DNA of 64,000 bases from Flavobacterium limnosediminis JC2902 (GTDB lineage Bacteria; Bacteroidota; Bacteroidia; Flavobacteriales; Flavobacteriaceae): the NCBI RefSeq assembly GCF_000498535.1, contig NZ_AVGG01000017.1, positions 1-64,000 of the forward strand, written 5' to 3'. Numbering within the stretch: the first letter of the stretch is position 1; every line of letters starts with the position of its first letter. Positions 9,001 to 15,297 of this stretch are shown in pieces. The position numbers and the translations under genes were made by a program. Below the pieces are notes generated by a model. The model searched no databases and was not told the DNA's origin. It saw nothing but the letters and a program-made list of their open reading frames with translations.

Positions 9001-11042
9001 CCGTTAATGTCTCCGTCTCCGTTTTCATAACCGGCATAAGCGTGAATGTTTCCCGCCCAGGATTCATCCACATCGAAAACACTGTCGTTATCGCTATCTA
9101 AATCTATGTAGTTTGGCGCTCCATCCCCATCGGAATCCACTATGGTTAAAGCTTCGGCGCTGTCGTGAAGACCGTTACCGTTGCCATCAGTCCATGCTGT
9201 GTCGAATCGTCCTTTTCCGTTGCTTAAATTGCCCAGACCTGCTTCAATTATATCCTCAATGCCATCATTGTCAGCATCCAAATCGAAAACATCGGCCACA
9301 CCATCACTATCTAAATCACATAAAGTTTGCGATATTAAGATATCGTCAAGTGCTAGGTCGTTTCCGGTTCCTCCAGTTTCGTTATTGATGAAAATCACTT
9401 TAAAAGCACTTACGTTAAGGTTTAGATTTGAAGTGAAATTGTACCAGTTACCGGCCAGATTACCCGCTGTGGTCGGGGGAATGTCACCTGTTTCAATGAA
9501 GGTAATCAGGTTGTCATTCATGTCGCGGAATTCCACCCTTACATCCGGTCTTAAACGGGTTGCGATACTTGGTGCGTCAGTTCGGTCGATATTCAAAACC
9601 CAGAAGCTATAAGTGATAGGGATATTTGGTAATGCTCCGGTAATTGTTGCAGTATAAAAAATGCCAGGTGTGTAGGAGGCATTAAAAATGGCCATACGAC
9701 CGTTTGGGTTTCCGGTATGATCGCCACCCATGTACCAGTATGACGGAGCCCAGGAAGCTATTTGAGCAGATGGACCAACGGTGTATTTACCGTCATTTAA
9801 ATCAGCAGTGTTTAGATTAGGACATTCTGTGGTGTTGGTTTCACCAGTGGATCCGTTTTCATAGCAATAAGTTGTTATTGCATCGTAAGTGGTGTTGATT
9901 GTGGTTCTTGTTCCGGAACCGAAAGTTTCGTTTAGAAATTTGTAATTTACTTTTGGGCCATTGGCTAAATTGCAATTGGTTTCTTCCGTACTGTCTTTGA
10001 TGCCGTCATTGTCATCGTCTATATCGATATTATCTAAAATTCCATCATTATCACTGTCATAAAAAGTCTGAATAGATTCTCCTTTTATTTCGAAGATATA
10101 AGGATTTTCATCAGCGTCATTACTGGCAATGGAAACCTGAGCGGTTTTTAAGCCTGCAGAGCTCGGATTAAAGGAGATTTGGAATGAAGTTGAAAGTAGG
10201 CCGTTAATAGGAGTTGTTGGTAATGCGGTAACTGTAAAATCGGTACTTCCAATAATATTAACCAAAGGTGTTCCGGTTAAATTGATTGTATTCAAGCCTA
10301 TGTTTTTTATGGTAAAATTTCGGGTGACTGGGGCTAATCCAACTTGTGTTTGTCCGAAATTGGTTCCGTTTGTGGTTGAGGCTGATGAATTATGAAGGAC
10401 AGGGTTGTTTGATAGTCCTGTAACGGTAATGGAATTTTCGATCGGGGTTCCATACAGGCTTATATTATCAATATGATAGTAATCAGAGGTGTTGTCTTTG
10501 TTGTTGGCTTCGTCAAAGCGCACCCTTAACATTACCTGTGTCATGCCACTGGGTATGCTAAAGACGTAGGGAGAGCCTACGCTAGTTCCGGCTATTGCGG
10601 TATGTGAGAATGATAAATTGTCTCCTGAGTTTTTGCCGTACACCAATGTTGCTTGAGTCAGATAATTTGCTCCGCCGTCGTACGAAACTTCTAGGGTCAA
10701 ATTGTCATTGTCATCCGGTGATCCGTCTGAATAGAATGAAAGGCTTATGAAGTTATTGGCGTAACCGCTTAAGTTTGCATTGGAAAATGTTATATAAGGG
10801 TCACTTGATCCTCCGTTGTCTGATCCTGTAAAACGTAATGAGTTTGGAGTAGATACAAAAGCAGCAGTGTTAACAGCAATTGTGCCGTCGTTTAAAGTGT
10901 TTGTGTACGACCAAACATCCTGAGGGGTACTGTCAAATCCTTGATAGGAGAGAAGTGTTTGGGATCGTAAAGTTGCAGAACTTAAAAAGCATGTGAAAAC
11001 ACATAGTAGGTAATAAATAGATAGAGTAGATTTTCTATTCAT
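6027..11042 (-). CDS. Giant T9SS-secreted protein with TSP3 repeats and LamG domain (copy 2)
   Basis: A 1671-residue paralogue of the neighbouring 1650-residue protein with the same order: signal peptide (residues 1-28), N-terminal beta module, choice-of-anchor D Ig-like domain, TSP3 calcium-binding repeats (from about 325, DSDNDGILDNIDIDDDNDG), a second TSP3 block (about 575-780), LamG domain (about 809-965), the long shared module, and a T9SS type A sorting domain in the last ~70 residues (LFSILGQKIK, ending KISIK). The main difference is at about 1414-1440, where an acidic Asp/His/Asn run (HDHDNDDDDDDDSS) replaces the Asn-rich stretch of copy 1. The location should be extracellular or surface-attached. 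Function is unknown; the calcium-binding repeats and LamG fold suggest adhesion or glycan binding, which is inference. Confidence 0.9.
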   Translation of the reverse strand: MNRKSTLSIYYLLCVFTCFLSSATLRSQTLLSYQGFDSTPQDVWSYTNTLNDGTIAVNTAAFVSTPNSLRFTGSDNGGSSDPYITFSNANLSGYANNFISLSFYSDGSPDDNDNLTLEVSYDGGANYLTQATLVYGKNSGDNLSFSHTAIAGTSVGSPYVFSIPSGMTQVMLRVRFDEANNKDNTSDYYHIDNISLYGTPIENSITVTGLSNNPVLHNSSASTTNGTNFGQTQVGLAPVTRNFTIKNIGLNTINLTGTPLVNIIGSTDFTVTALPTTPINGLLSTSFQISFNPSSAGLKTAQVSIASNDADENPYIFEIKGESIQTFYDSDNDGILDNIDIDDDNDGIKDSTEETNCNLANGPKVNYKFLNETFGSGTRTTINTTYDAITTYCYENGSTGETNTTECPNLNTADLNDGKYTVGPSAQIASWAPSYWYMGGDHTGNPNGRMAIFNASYTPGIFYTATITGALPNIPITYSFWVLNIDRTDAPSIATRLRPDVRVEFRDMNDNLITFIETGDIPPTTAGNLAGNWYNFTSNLNLNVSAFKVIFINNETGGTGNDLALDDILISQTLCDLDSDGVADVFDLDADNDGIEDIIEAGLGNLSNGKGRFDTAWTDGNGNGLHDSAEALTIVDSDGDGAPNYIDLDSDNDSVFDVDESWAGNIHAYAGYENGDGDINGDGVGDGPESETFRNKDTNGDGITEGFGDGILDIYDYDFNSYGNIDQGLNTAPFLNYVKDTDGDGIPDYLDVKSDGTNFDISLGLYTTLDGNNNGIIDGTSDIDHDGILDAFDTDTTIFGSPRNLERKLYLDFDGRNDYATDANVISGWPNATLMAWVNINSLFSTEGVIAGQNQFKLSIDDSKRLQVTANGATLRYNTPLNDSQWIHTAAVFEGTNGLLKLYVNGEMVMSTTTSGNISADASLLTVGKNPIANDTFFKGKIDEVRLFNSALTDSDLQKMVYQEIKNNSGVVRGEIVPKNITGLSWTNLIRYYRMDNYKDDVIDNHATATIDTAPGARIYNVKTIKSQQAPMPFITEQAGSFSTAANSVSKQIRGLDVTDYDWTIIQVNHNINSTENHTNLGMFINPAATVEINNDSKLQNEWYLKLDGKIDLQGRSQLVQTIDSDLDPSSTGVLERDQQGTGNRYNYNYWSSPVSTEATANAVNTGFTVNNVLRDGTNPLAPQPITWIGGYDGSANPMRLARYWLFKFTNLSPLYANWQRITENTALQTGQVFTMKGSGIAIAPAINTQNYVFKGKPNNGLINHAGIQVAANNQSLIGNPYPSALDANEFITDNLAATTGTLYFWEHYPTNNTHVLRGYQGGYAALNLVGGTTPVSPTEISGLGSSSRIPGRFIPVGQGFFVKGNTTGGQLIFQNSQRKFVKEDDTDSNIMFKNRDTNSKETASGSQPDHTNNNADNRNHDHDNDDDDDDDSSQNEDFKKIRLGFTGVTNLHRQLLLGFMKRNADAGFNFGYDGEILDTQSSDMYFPLEGKKLQIQGVGSFNINSIYPLTVINETPGTVKFMIDDLENFRGNQRIYIHDNLTNIYHDISDSILQLSLPSGEIASRFTLRFRQQKSKASDSKVQQNPYNVFYNSDTARIQIYNPNKTETITDTITEITLFSILGQKIKTINTETENQQLIEIPKANLSTGIYIVQLKTANSKIHSEKISIK

Positions 11043-11397
11043 AATATTGGGGGTATTAAAGATTAGAATTATTGCTAAAATAATTAAAATATTTTAACAA
11101 AAGTGTTTAATTGTTAGTTTATCAATAAAATAACAATTTTTTTGTTGTAAATCTTTTTGTCACGGTTAGTTGCGGATTTGTTATTTTTTAAATAAATATC
11201 TTACAAAAAAATAGATATTGAAAGGAAAGTTGGTAAGAATTGTTTGAAGCGAGAAATGACGGTTTTCTGGTTTTGACTTGAAGAGTATCGGTTATGAGTG
11301 ACAGATGTGGTGATTTTTGTATATTTAGGATGATGTTATTGTATAAAAAAAGAAGGCCGCCTATCAGACAGCCTCCCTTCCTTTTTGGAGAATCGTT
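11043..11397. other. Intergenic region upstream of the giant T9SS pair
   Basis: 355 bases, very AT-rich, holding the presumed promoter of the minus-strand 6027-11042 gene and, at 11346-11374, the terminator of the sorting-domain remnant. I see no open reading frame with coding character here and no clear consensus promoter. Confidence 0.5.
11346..11374 (-). terminator. Terminator downstream of the T9SS sorting-domain remnant
   Basis: On the minus strand AGGCTGTCT, a 3-base loop, then AGGCGGCCT form a 9-bp stem with G-U wobbles, followed by a T-rich run (TCTTTTTTTATAC). Its survival behind a gene remnant suggests that a full gene once ended here. Confidence 0.75.
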
Positions 11398-11616
11398 TTA
11401 TCGGATGATTACTTTTTTACTGAATGAGCCATCGGATGTTTTCGGTTTTACAACATAGGTTTCGGAACGAATGTGTTCCACAGGAATTTTAATATTTTTC
11501 TGTTCTTCATCTGCCACATTCCATTTTGTAATCGATTGTCCTAAAATATTGAATAGATGCACAGACTCTATTCTGGTGTCCAAAATAGTATTTTTGATAT
11601 TCAGGATATTATTGGA
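11398..11616 (-). pseudogene. Orphan T9SS type A sorting-domain fragment
   Basis: The frame that ends at 11398 is open only back to a TGA at 11617-11619, giving about 72 codons with no ATG; the first possible start is a TTG at 11581-11583. The translation matches the C-terminal ~70 residues of T9SS cargo (VHLFNILGQSITKW, then YVVKPKTSDGSFSKKVIIR). In this family the sorting domain is always attached to a larger signal-peptide-bearing protein, so it is best read as the 3' relic of a deleted cargo gene. The good terminator just downstream fits this. A tiny cytoplasmic protein is the unlikely alternative. Confidence 0.7.
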
Positions 11617-11652
11617 TCAAGTCTAAAAGTTGTGGGGAAGTGTAAATAGTAA

Positions 11653-11684
11653 AAAACCCTAACTATTTGATTAGTTAGGGTTTT
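11653..11684 (-). terminator. Terminator of tRNA-Met transcript
   Basis: Perfect 12-bp arms aaaaccctaact (11653-11664) and agttagggtttt (11673-11684) around an 8-base loop, 8 bases downstream of the tRNA 3' end on the minus strand. The A-rich left arm becomes the U tract on the minus strand. Confidence 0.9.
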
Positions 11685-11692
11685 GCCTTTTG

Positions 11693-11766
11693 TAGCGAAG
11701 ACGGGAGTTGAACCCGTGACCTCAGGGTTATGAATCCTGCGCTCTAACCGACTGAGCTACCTCGCC
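11693..11766 (-). tRNA. tRNA-Met(CAU), elongator type
   Basis: The minus strand folds as a 74-nt cloverleaf: acceptor GGCGAGG / CTTCGCT with discriminator A, U8-A9, D arm GCTC-AGTCGGTTA-GAGC, anticodon stem CAGGA / CCCTG with loop TTCATAA (anticodon CAT), a 5-base variable loop, and T arm ACGGG-TTCAACT-CCCGT. The CCA end is not encoded. The G1-U72 wobble and the lack of a mismatched C1 or of three G-C pairs below the anticodon argue for elongator Met over initiator. A lysidine-modified tRNA-Ile(CAU) cannot be fully excluded from sequence. The A31-C39 apposition is noted separately. Confidence 0.92.
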
Positions 11767-11803
11767 ATTTTTTTCGGTTGTACATCCTTGCTGAATGCGG
11801 GTG

Positions 11804-11833
11804 CAAATATAAGACTTAAATTATAGCTTCCAA
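11804..11833 (-). promoter_or_regulatory. Bacteroidota-type promoter of tRNA-Met
   Basis: On the minus strand a TTG (11831-11833) and TATATTTG (11804-11811) are separated by 19 bases, a full match to the TTG / TAnnTTTG sigma-ABfr consensus. The -7 element lies about 37 bases before the tRNA 5' end. Confidence 0.85.
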
Positions 11834-11842
11834 ATATATTTT

Positions 11843-11890
11843 GAAAAAAAAATATTTTTTCTTTTTTTTCTTTTTTTTCTTTTTTTTATT
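11843..11890. repeat. Homopolymer/pyrimidine tract upstream of START-like gene
   Basis: A run of nine A is followed by an AT step and then T6-C-T8-C-T8-C-T8 (to 11888), about 40 bases before the chosen start of the START-like gene. It is unusually regular (T8-C period of 9), and such tracts are prone to slippage. It lies between the divergent tRNA promoter and the START-like gene. Confidence 0.8.
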
Positions 11891-11930
11891 AAGGTAAATG
11901 CTATATATTTCAGGAAAATTTATTGCAAAT

Positions 11931-12323
11931 ATGGAAGGTAAAGTAAGATACGAATTAGAGTTTCCCATCATGTCATCGCCCCAATTATTATATCAATACA
12001 TCTCAACACCTTCAGGATTGTCAGAATGGTTTGCTGATAATGTGAATTCCCGAGGAGAGTTTTTTACTTTTATCTGGAATGATTCAGAAGAGAAAGCGCG
12101 TCTTGCTTCCAAGAAAACAGGGGAAAAAGTTAAGTTTCGATGGATTGACGAGAATAATAAGGATGGTGATTATTATTTCGAATTGCGGATTCTGGAAGAC
12201 GAAATAACCAAAGATGTTTCCTTGATGATTGTAGATTTCGCCGAAGAAGATGATTTGTCGGAAGCAAAAATGCTTTGGGAAAACCAGATTTCCGATTTAA
12301 AACATGTTATCGGTTCCGTTTAA
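11931..12323 (+). CDS. START-like domain protein (AHSA1-related fold)
   Basis: 130 residues when started at the ATG at 11931 (MEGKVRYELEFPIMSSP). I prefer this start because the family begins at this point; an ATG 33 bases upstream would add a hydrophobic, atypical extension. The sequence PSGLSEWFADNVNSRG is characteristic of the START-like/AHSA1 helix-grip fold that builds a hydrophobic cavity. It is a small cytoplasmic protein conserved beside the class IV aminotransferase in flavobacteria; ligand and role are unknown. A strong terminator follows 27 bases after the stop, so it is probably monocistronic. Confidence 0.85.
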   Translation: MEGKVRYELEFPIMSSPQLLYQYISTPSGLSEWFADNVNSRGEFFTFIWNDSEEKARLASKKTGEKVKFRWIDENNKDGDYYFELRILEDEITKDVSLMIVDFAEEDDLSEAKMLWENQISDLKHVIGSV

Positions 12324-12349
12324 AAAGTCATTTTTATAACCTATATTTG

Positions 12350-12373
12350 CCCCGATTAAATCGGGGTTTTTTT
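12350..12373 (+). terminator. Terminator of START-like gene, abutting the next start codon
   Basis: ccccga (12350-12355), loop ttaaa, tcgggg (12361-12366), then seven T. The U tract ends directly at the ATG (12374) of the aminotransferase gene, so the hairpin occupies the place of its ribosome binding region. Confidence 0.85.
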
Positions 12374-13213
12374 ATGATTAATTATAACGGGTCATTAGTA
12401 AGTAATTCGGAAATTACGTTGCATCAGAACAGGGGTTTTCTTTATGGAGATGCTGTTTTTGAAACTATTAAAGTGTTGGATGGTAAAGTATTGTTTCTTG
12501 AAGATCATTACTTTAGGCTAATGGCTTCCATGCGTATTGTTCGTATGGAGATTCCTATGAATTTTACCTTAGAGTATTTCGAGGAACAAATTTTGAATCT
12601 GGTTCGCGAAATGGGTGTCTCCCCGTCATTTCGGGTTCGATTCTCTGTTTTTCGCAAGCCGGGCGGATTTTATCTTCCGACAACCAATGATGTTGAATTC
12701 ATTGTTGCTGTTGAGCCTCTCGAGGTGGCTATGTATTCTTTTGATTCTAAAGCCTATGAGGTGGAATTGTTTAAAGATTTTTATGTAACCAAACAATTGT
12801 TGTCTTCCATTAAAAGTAATAATAAATTGGTTCAGATTACCGGAAGCATTTTTGCGTATGAAAATGGTTATGAAAACTGTCTTTTAATGAACGACGAGAG
12901 GAATGTGGTAGAAGCGCTTCAGAGTAATTTGTTTATGTTAATCGGATCTAAATTGGTTACGCCTCCGGTCTCGGATGGTTGTTTAAATGGGGTAATGCGA
13001 AAACAAATCTTAGCTATAGCACTAAAAATGGAAGGTTTGGAAGTGGTAGAGGAGTCGATTTCTCCTTTTGATTTGCAAAAAGCCGATGAGTTGTTTTTGA
13101 CAAATGTCATAAAGGGTATTCAGCCGATCACCAAATACCGTAAAAAAGAGTACAAAACTGAATTTGCTGCAGGATTGCTAAAGAAGCTTAACGCACAAGT
13201 ACGCCTGGGTTAG
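12374..13213 (+). CDS. Class IV aminotransferase (PLP; BCAT/aminodeoxychorismate lyase-like)
   Basis: 279 residues from ATG 12374 (MINYNGSLVSNSE); a longer upstream frame exists but runs through the terminator and lacks family similarity. Fold-type IV PLP enzyme features: RGFLYGDAVFETI near 20-32, the likely Schiff-base lysine K147 in SSIKSNNKL, and the PLP-binding acidic residue E180 in NVVEALQSNLF. The enzyme should transfer or eliminate amino groups in the cytosol. The sequence alone does not separate branched-chain transaminase, D-amino-acid transaminase and 4-amino-4-deoxychorismate lyase (PabC). The 3' end overlaps the convergent yqgE stop by 4 bases. No Shine-Dalgarno is visible, which is normal for Bacteroidota. 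Confidence 0.85.
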   Translation: MINYNGSLVSNSEITLHQNRGFLYGDAVFETIKVLDGKVLFLEDHYFRLMASMRIVRMEIPMNFTLEYFEEQILNLVREMGVSPSFRVRFSVFRKPGGFYLPTTNDVEFIVAVEPLEVAMYSFDSKAYEVELFKDFYVTKQLLSSIKSNNKLVQITGSIFAYENGYENCLLMNDERNVVEALQSNLFMLIGSKLVTPPVSDGCLNGVMRKQILAIALKMEGLEVVEESISPFDLQKADELFLTNVIKGIQPITKYRKKEYKTEFAAGLLKKLNAQVRLG

Positions 13214-13770
13214 TTCAAGATCGGATTTTCCGGTGCATTAGACCAAATTAAATAATCGCCGCCCTGTTCCATGATTTTTTCTTTCCAGAAGTGAGTGGTT
13301 GATTTTCCGATAATTTTGTTCTGATAGCTGTTTTTGGAGACAATCCAGGAGTTTTCTTCGAGTTCGTCTTCCAATTGGTGGGATTCCCATCCTGTATAGC
13401 CTAAAAAAAAGCGAATATTGGTTCTTTTTATTTTTCCTTCGTTGATAAGGTTTTTGGTGTGTTCAAAATCTCCGCCCCAATAGATGCCGTTCGAAATTTC
13501 GATGCTGTTCGGAATCAGTTCAGGGATGTTGTGGATAAAGTACAAGTTGTCTTGTTCTACAGGACCGCCATTATAAATTTTGAAATTGGCATTAATTTCA
13601 GGAATCAGATCATGGATGGTATACTGCAAGGGCTTGTTCAAAATAAATCCAACAGATCCTTCTGTATTGTGGTCTGCAAGCAGGACCACAGATCTGTTAA
13701 AAGATAAATCTCCGATAATTGAAGGTTCTGCTACAAGCAAATTTCCTTTTTTAGGTTTAACTGATATCAT
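13210..13770 (-). CDS. yqgE: YqgE/AlgH family protein (UPF0301)
   Basis: 186 residues, the usual family length. The N-terminus KGNLLVAEPSIIGDLSFNRS, followed by VGFILNKPL and then NGGPVEQDNLYFIH, is diagnostic of UPF0301/YqgE; the tail carries FFLGYTGWESHQLEDELEENSW. It is cytoplasmic, and its biochemical role is not established (AlgH was named for an alginate phenotype in Pseudomonas). It is transcribed toward the aminotransferase gene, with a 4-base overlap of stop regions, and lies downstream of the HU gene but is separated from it by a strong terminator. Confidence 0.92.
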   Translation of the reverse strand: MISVKPKKGNLLVAEPSIIGDLSFNRSVVLLADHNTEGSVGFILNKPLQYTIHDLIPEINANFKIYNGGPVEQDNLYFIHNIPELIPNSIEISNGIYWGGDFEHTKNLINEGKIKRTNIRFFLGYTGWESHQLEDELEENSWIVSKNSYQNKIIGKSTTHFWKEKIMEQGGDYLIWSNAPENPILN

Positions 13771-13844
13771 CTTCCTGCGAGTTTAGAATTAAATTTAGAA
13801 AAAAATACCTATCCAAGCAAAATAAAATCGTTGAAATGTAAAAA

Positions 13845-13864
13845 AGCCTCGCTATTGCGAGGCT
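13845..13864 (-). terminator. Terminator of the HU gene
   Basis: Perfect 8-bp arms agcctcgc (13845-13852) and gcgaggct (13857-13864) with loop tatt; on the minus strand it is followed by TTTTTACA. It lies 22 bases after the HU stop codon. Confidence 0.9.
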
Positions 13865-13885
13865 GTATTTTTTAAGCGGGATAGA

Positions 13886-14164
13886 CTATTTTTTGTTTAA
13901 AGAACCTTCTAGCTCAGCTCCTGCTTTAAATTTCACTACATTTTTAGCAGCAATTTTGATAGTTTTTCCTGTTTGAGGGTTTCTTCCTTCTCTTGCAGCT
14001 CTTTGAGATACTGACCAAGAACCAAAACCTACTAATGATACTCTTCCACCTTTTGTTAAAGTTCCTTCTACATTGTTTAAGAAAGACTCTAAAGCTAATT
14101 TAGCAGCTGCTTTAGTAATACCTGCGTCAGCAGCGATTGCATCGATTAATTCTGATTTGTTCAT
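13886..14164 (-). CDS. hup: HU family DNA-binding protein
   Basis: 92 residues, standard HU length. MNKSELIDAIAADAGITKAA forms the helical dimerisation core, GFGSWSVSQRAAREGRNPQTG contains the beta-arm with the RNPQTG signature, and KFKAGAELEGSLNKK closes the fold. It is an architectural nucleoid protein that bends DNA non-specifically as a dimer. It is monocistronic, with its own consensus promoter (14207-14236) and terminator (13845-13864), in line with high expression. Confidence 0.97.
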   Translation of the reverse strand: MNKSELIDAIAADAGITKAAAKLALESFLNNVEGTLTKGGRVSLVGFGSWSVSQRAAREGRNPQTGKTIKIAAKNVVKFKAGAELEGSLNKK

Positions 14165-14206
14165 AATAATAGTTATTAATGGATTGATTAATTAATTATT
14201 GTCCTA

Positions 14207-14236
14207 CAAATTTATATGAATTTCCCGATTACGCAA
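14207..14236 (-). promoter_or_regulatory. Promoter of HU gene
   Basis: On the minus strand TTG (14234-14236), 19-base spacer, TAAATTTG (14207-14214): a full match to the Bacteroidota sigma-ABfr consensus, with the -7 element about 43 bases before the HU start codon. Confidence 0.85.
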
Positions 14237-14349
14237 GTGTTTTTCGGTTTTTTACAGGTTTTTTGCTAAAAATGTTGATAACTTGCCTTTATTGTTAATA
14301 AACTTACTTGTATTTTTCAAAATTTCGGCAGTCTTAGTGTTTATAGGGG

Positions 14350-15297
14350 TTACAGCGCTATGGCTTTTTCGCTGAATGATATTCCGTTTAAAAGTTCGTG
14401 GGTCAGCATTCTTTTCTTCCCCGGAAACTGTAAACTGTGAATTATCAGGAAACCGTCTTTTACCGCAATTTTCAATTCTTTCTTAGTCGAAATAAGTCTT
14501 CCTGATTCATGCTGATGTGTTGCTTTATCAAACAAAGTTTCGTAAATCTTAACATTCCACTCCTGTTCGTTGTCCTTAATAAAACACCAAGCGGCAGGAT
14601 ACGGACTCAAACCGCGCACCAGATTGTGAATCTCATTTCCGCTTTTGCTGAAATCGATTTTGCAATTCTCCTTGTTAAGCTTGTAAGCGGTCTTTATATC
14701 ATCGTTGGTAGGCTGAATCGTAGTGGTAACATTTCCTTTTTCAATCAATGATAATGTTTTTAAAACAGTTCCGCTTCCCAAAACCATCAATCGGTCGTGC
14801 AGTTCTCCTGCCGATTCGTTTTCGCCAATCGCAATTTCGTCACTCAGAATCATCGCTCCGGTGTCAATTTTATCATCAATGAAGAAAGTAGTAACGCCTG
14901 TTTTGGTTTCACCGTTAATAATCGCCCAATTAATAGGTGCAGCTCCGCGATATTCCGGTAAAAGAGAAGCATGTAAATTAAAGGTGCCCAATTTCGGCAT
15001 ACGCCAAACCACTTCGGGCAGCATTCGGAAGGCAACCACAATCTGAAGGTTCGCATTCAGACTTCGTAATTCCTCCAAAAAAGTTTCGTCTTTCAGGTTA
15101 GTAGGCTGCAGCAATCGAAGGTTGTGCTCCAAAGCGTATTCTTTTACGGCCGAATATTTAATCTTTTGTCCGCGCCCCGCCGGTTTGTCCGCAGCGGTGA
15201 TTACGCCAACGATTTCATAATTATTTTTATATATAGTGTCAAGGATTCCTACGGCAAACTCCGGAGTTCCCATAAAAACAATGCGTAACTTTTCCAT
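14350..15297 (-). CDS. fmt: Methionyl-tRNA formyltransferase
   Basis: 315 residues. It formylates the initiator Met-tRNA with 10-formyltetrahydrofolate. The formyl-transferase domain carries the catalytic set N107, H109 and D145 (FNLHASLLPEYRG around 106-118; KIDTGAM around 143-149), and the C-terminal OB-like domain begins near 208 (NKENCKIDFSKSG). The start codon overlaps the recQ stop by one base (TAATG), so the two are almost certainly translated from one message. The pairing with recQ rather than with peptide deformylase is typical of flavobacteria. Confidence 0.97.
   Translation of the reverse strand: MEKLRIVFMGTPEFAVGILDTIYKNNYEIVGVITAADKPAGRGQKIKYSAVKEYALEHNLRLLQPTNLKDETFLEELRSLNANLQIVVAFRMLPEVVWRMPKLGTFNLHASLLPEYRGAAPINWAIINGETKTGVTTFFIDDKIDTGAMILSDEIAIGENESAGELHDRLMVLGSGTVLKTLSLIEKGNVTTTIQPTNDDIKTAYKLNKENCKIDFSKSGNEIHNLVRGLSPYPAAWCFIKDNEQEWNVKIYETLFDKATHQHESGRLISTKKELKIAVKDGFLIIHSLQFPGKKRMLTHELLNGISFSEKAIAL

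Larger units (their letters stand above)
529..11042 (-). repeat. Tandem gene duplication: two ~5.1-kb units
   Basis: Unit 1 (about 529-5621) and unit 2 (about 5884-11042) are head-to-tail copies. The encoded proteins match in domain order and share long runs of identical residues, particularly in the TSP3, LamG and C-terminal modules. The similarity continues past the stop codons: the terminator stems (643-663, 6001-6021) and roughly 115 bases beyond them are also related. The regions upstream of the two start codons do not look alike, so the duplicated block seems to have included the 3' flank but not the promoter, or the promoters have diverged. Confidence 0.8.

Noticed and set aside
9181..9612. 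143-codon frame antisense to the second giant T9SS gene
   Set aside because: A matching frame exists antisense to the paralogue at 3775-4167, showing that it is a by-product of the conserved coding strand.
14165..14349. Possible small gene or RNA between fmt and HU
   Set aside because: Only the HU promoter and AT-rich DNA are visible; no stable fold or coding frame.
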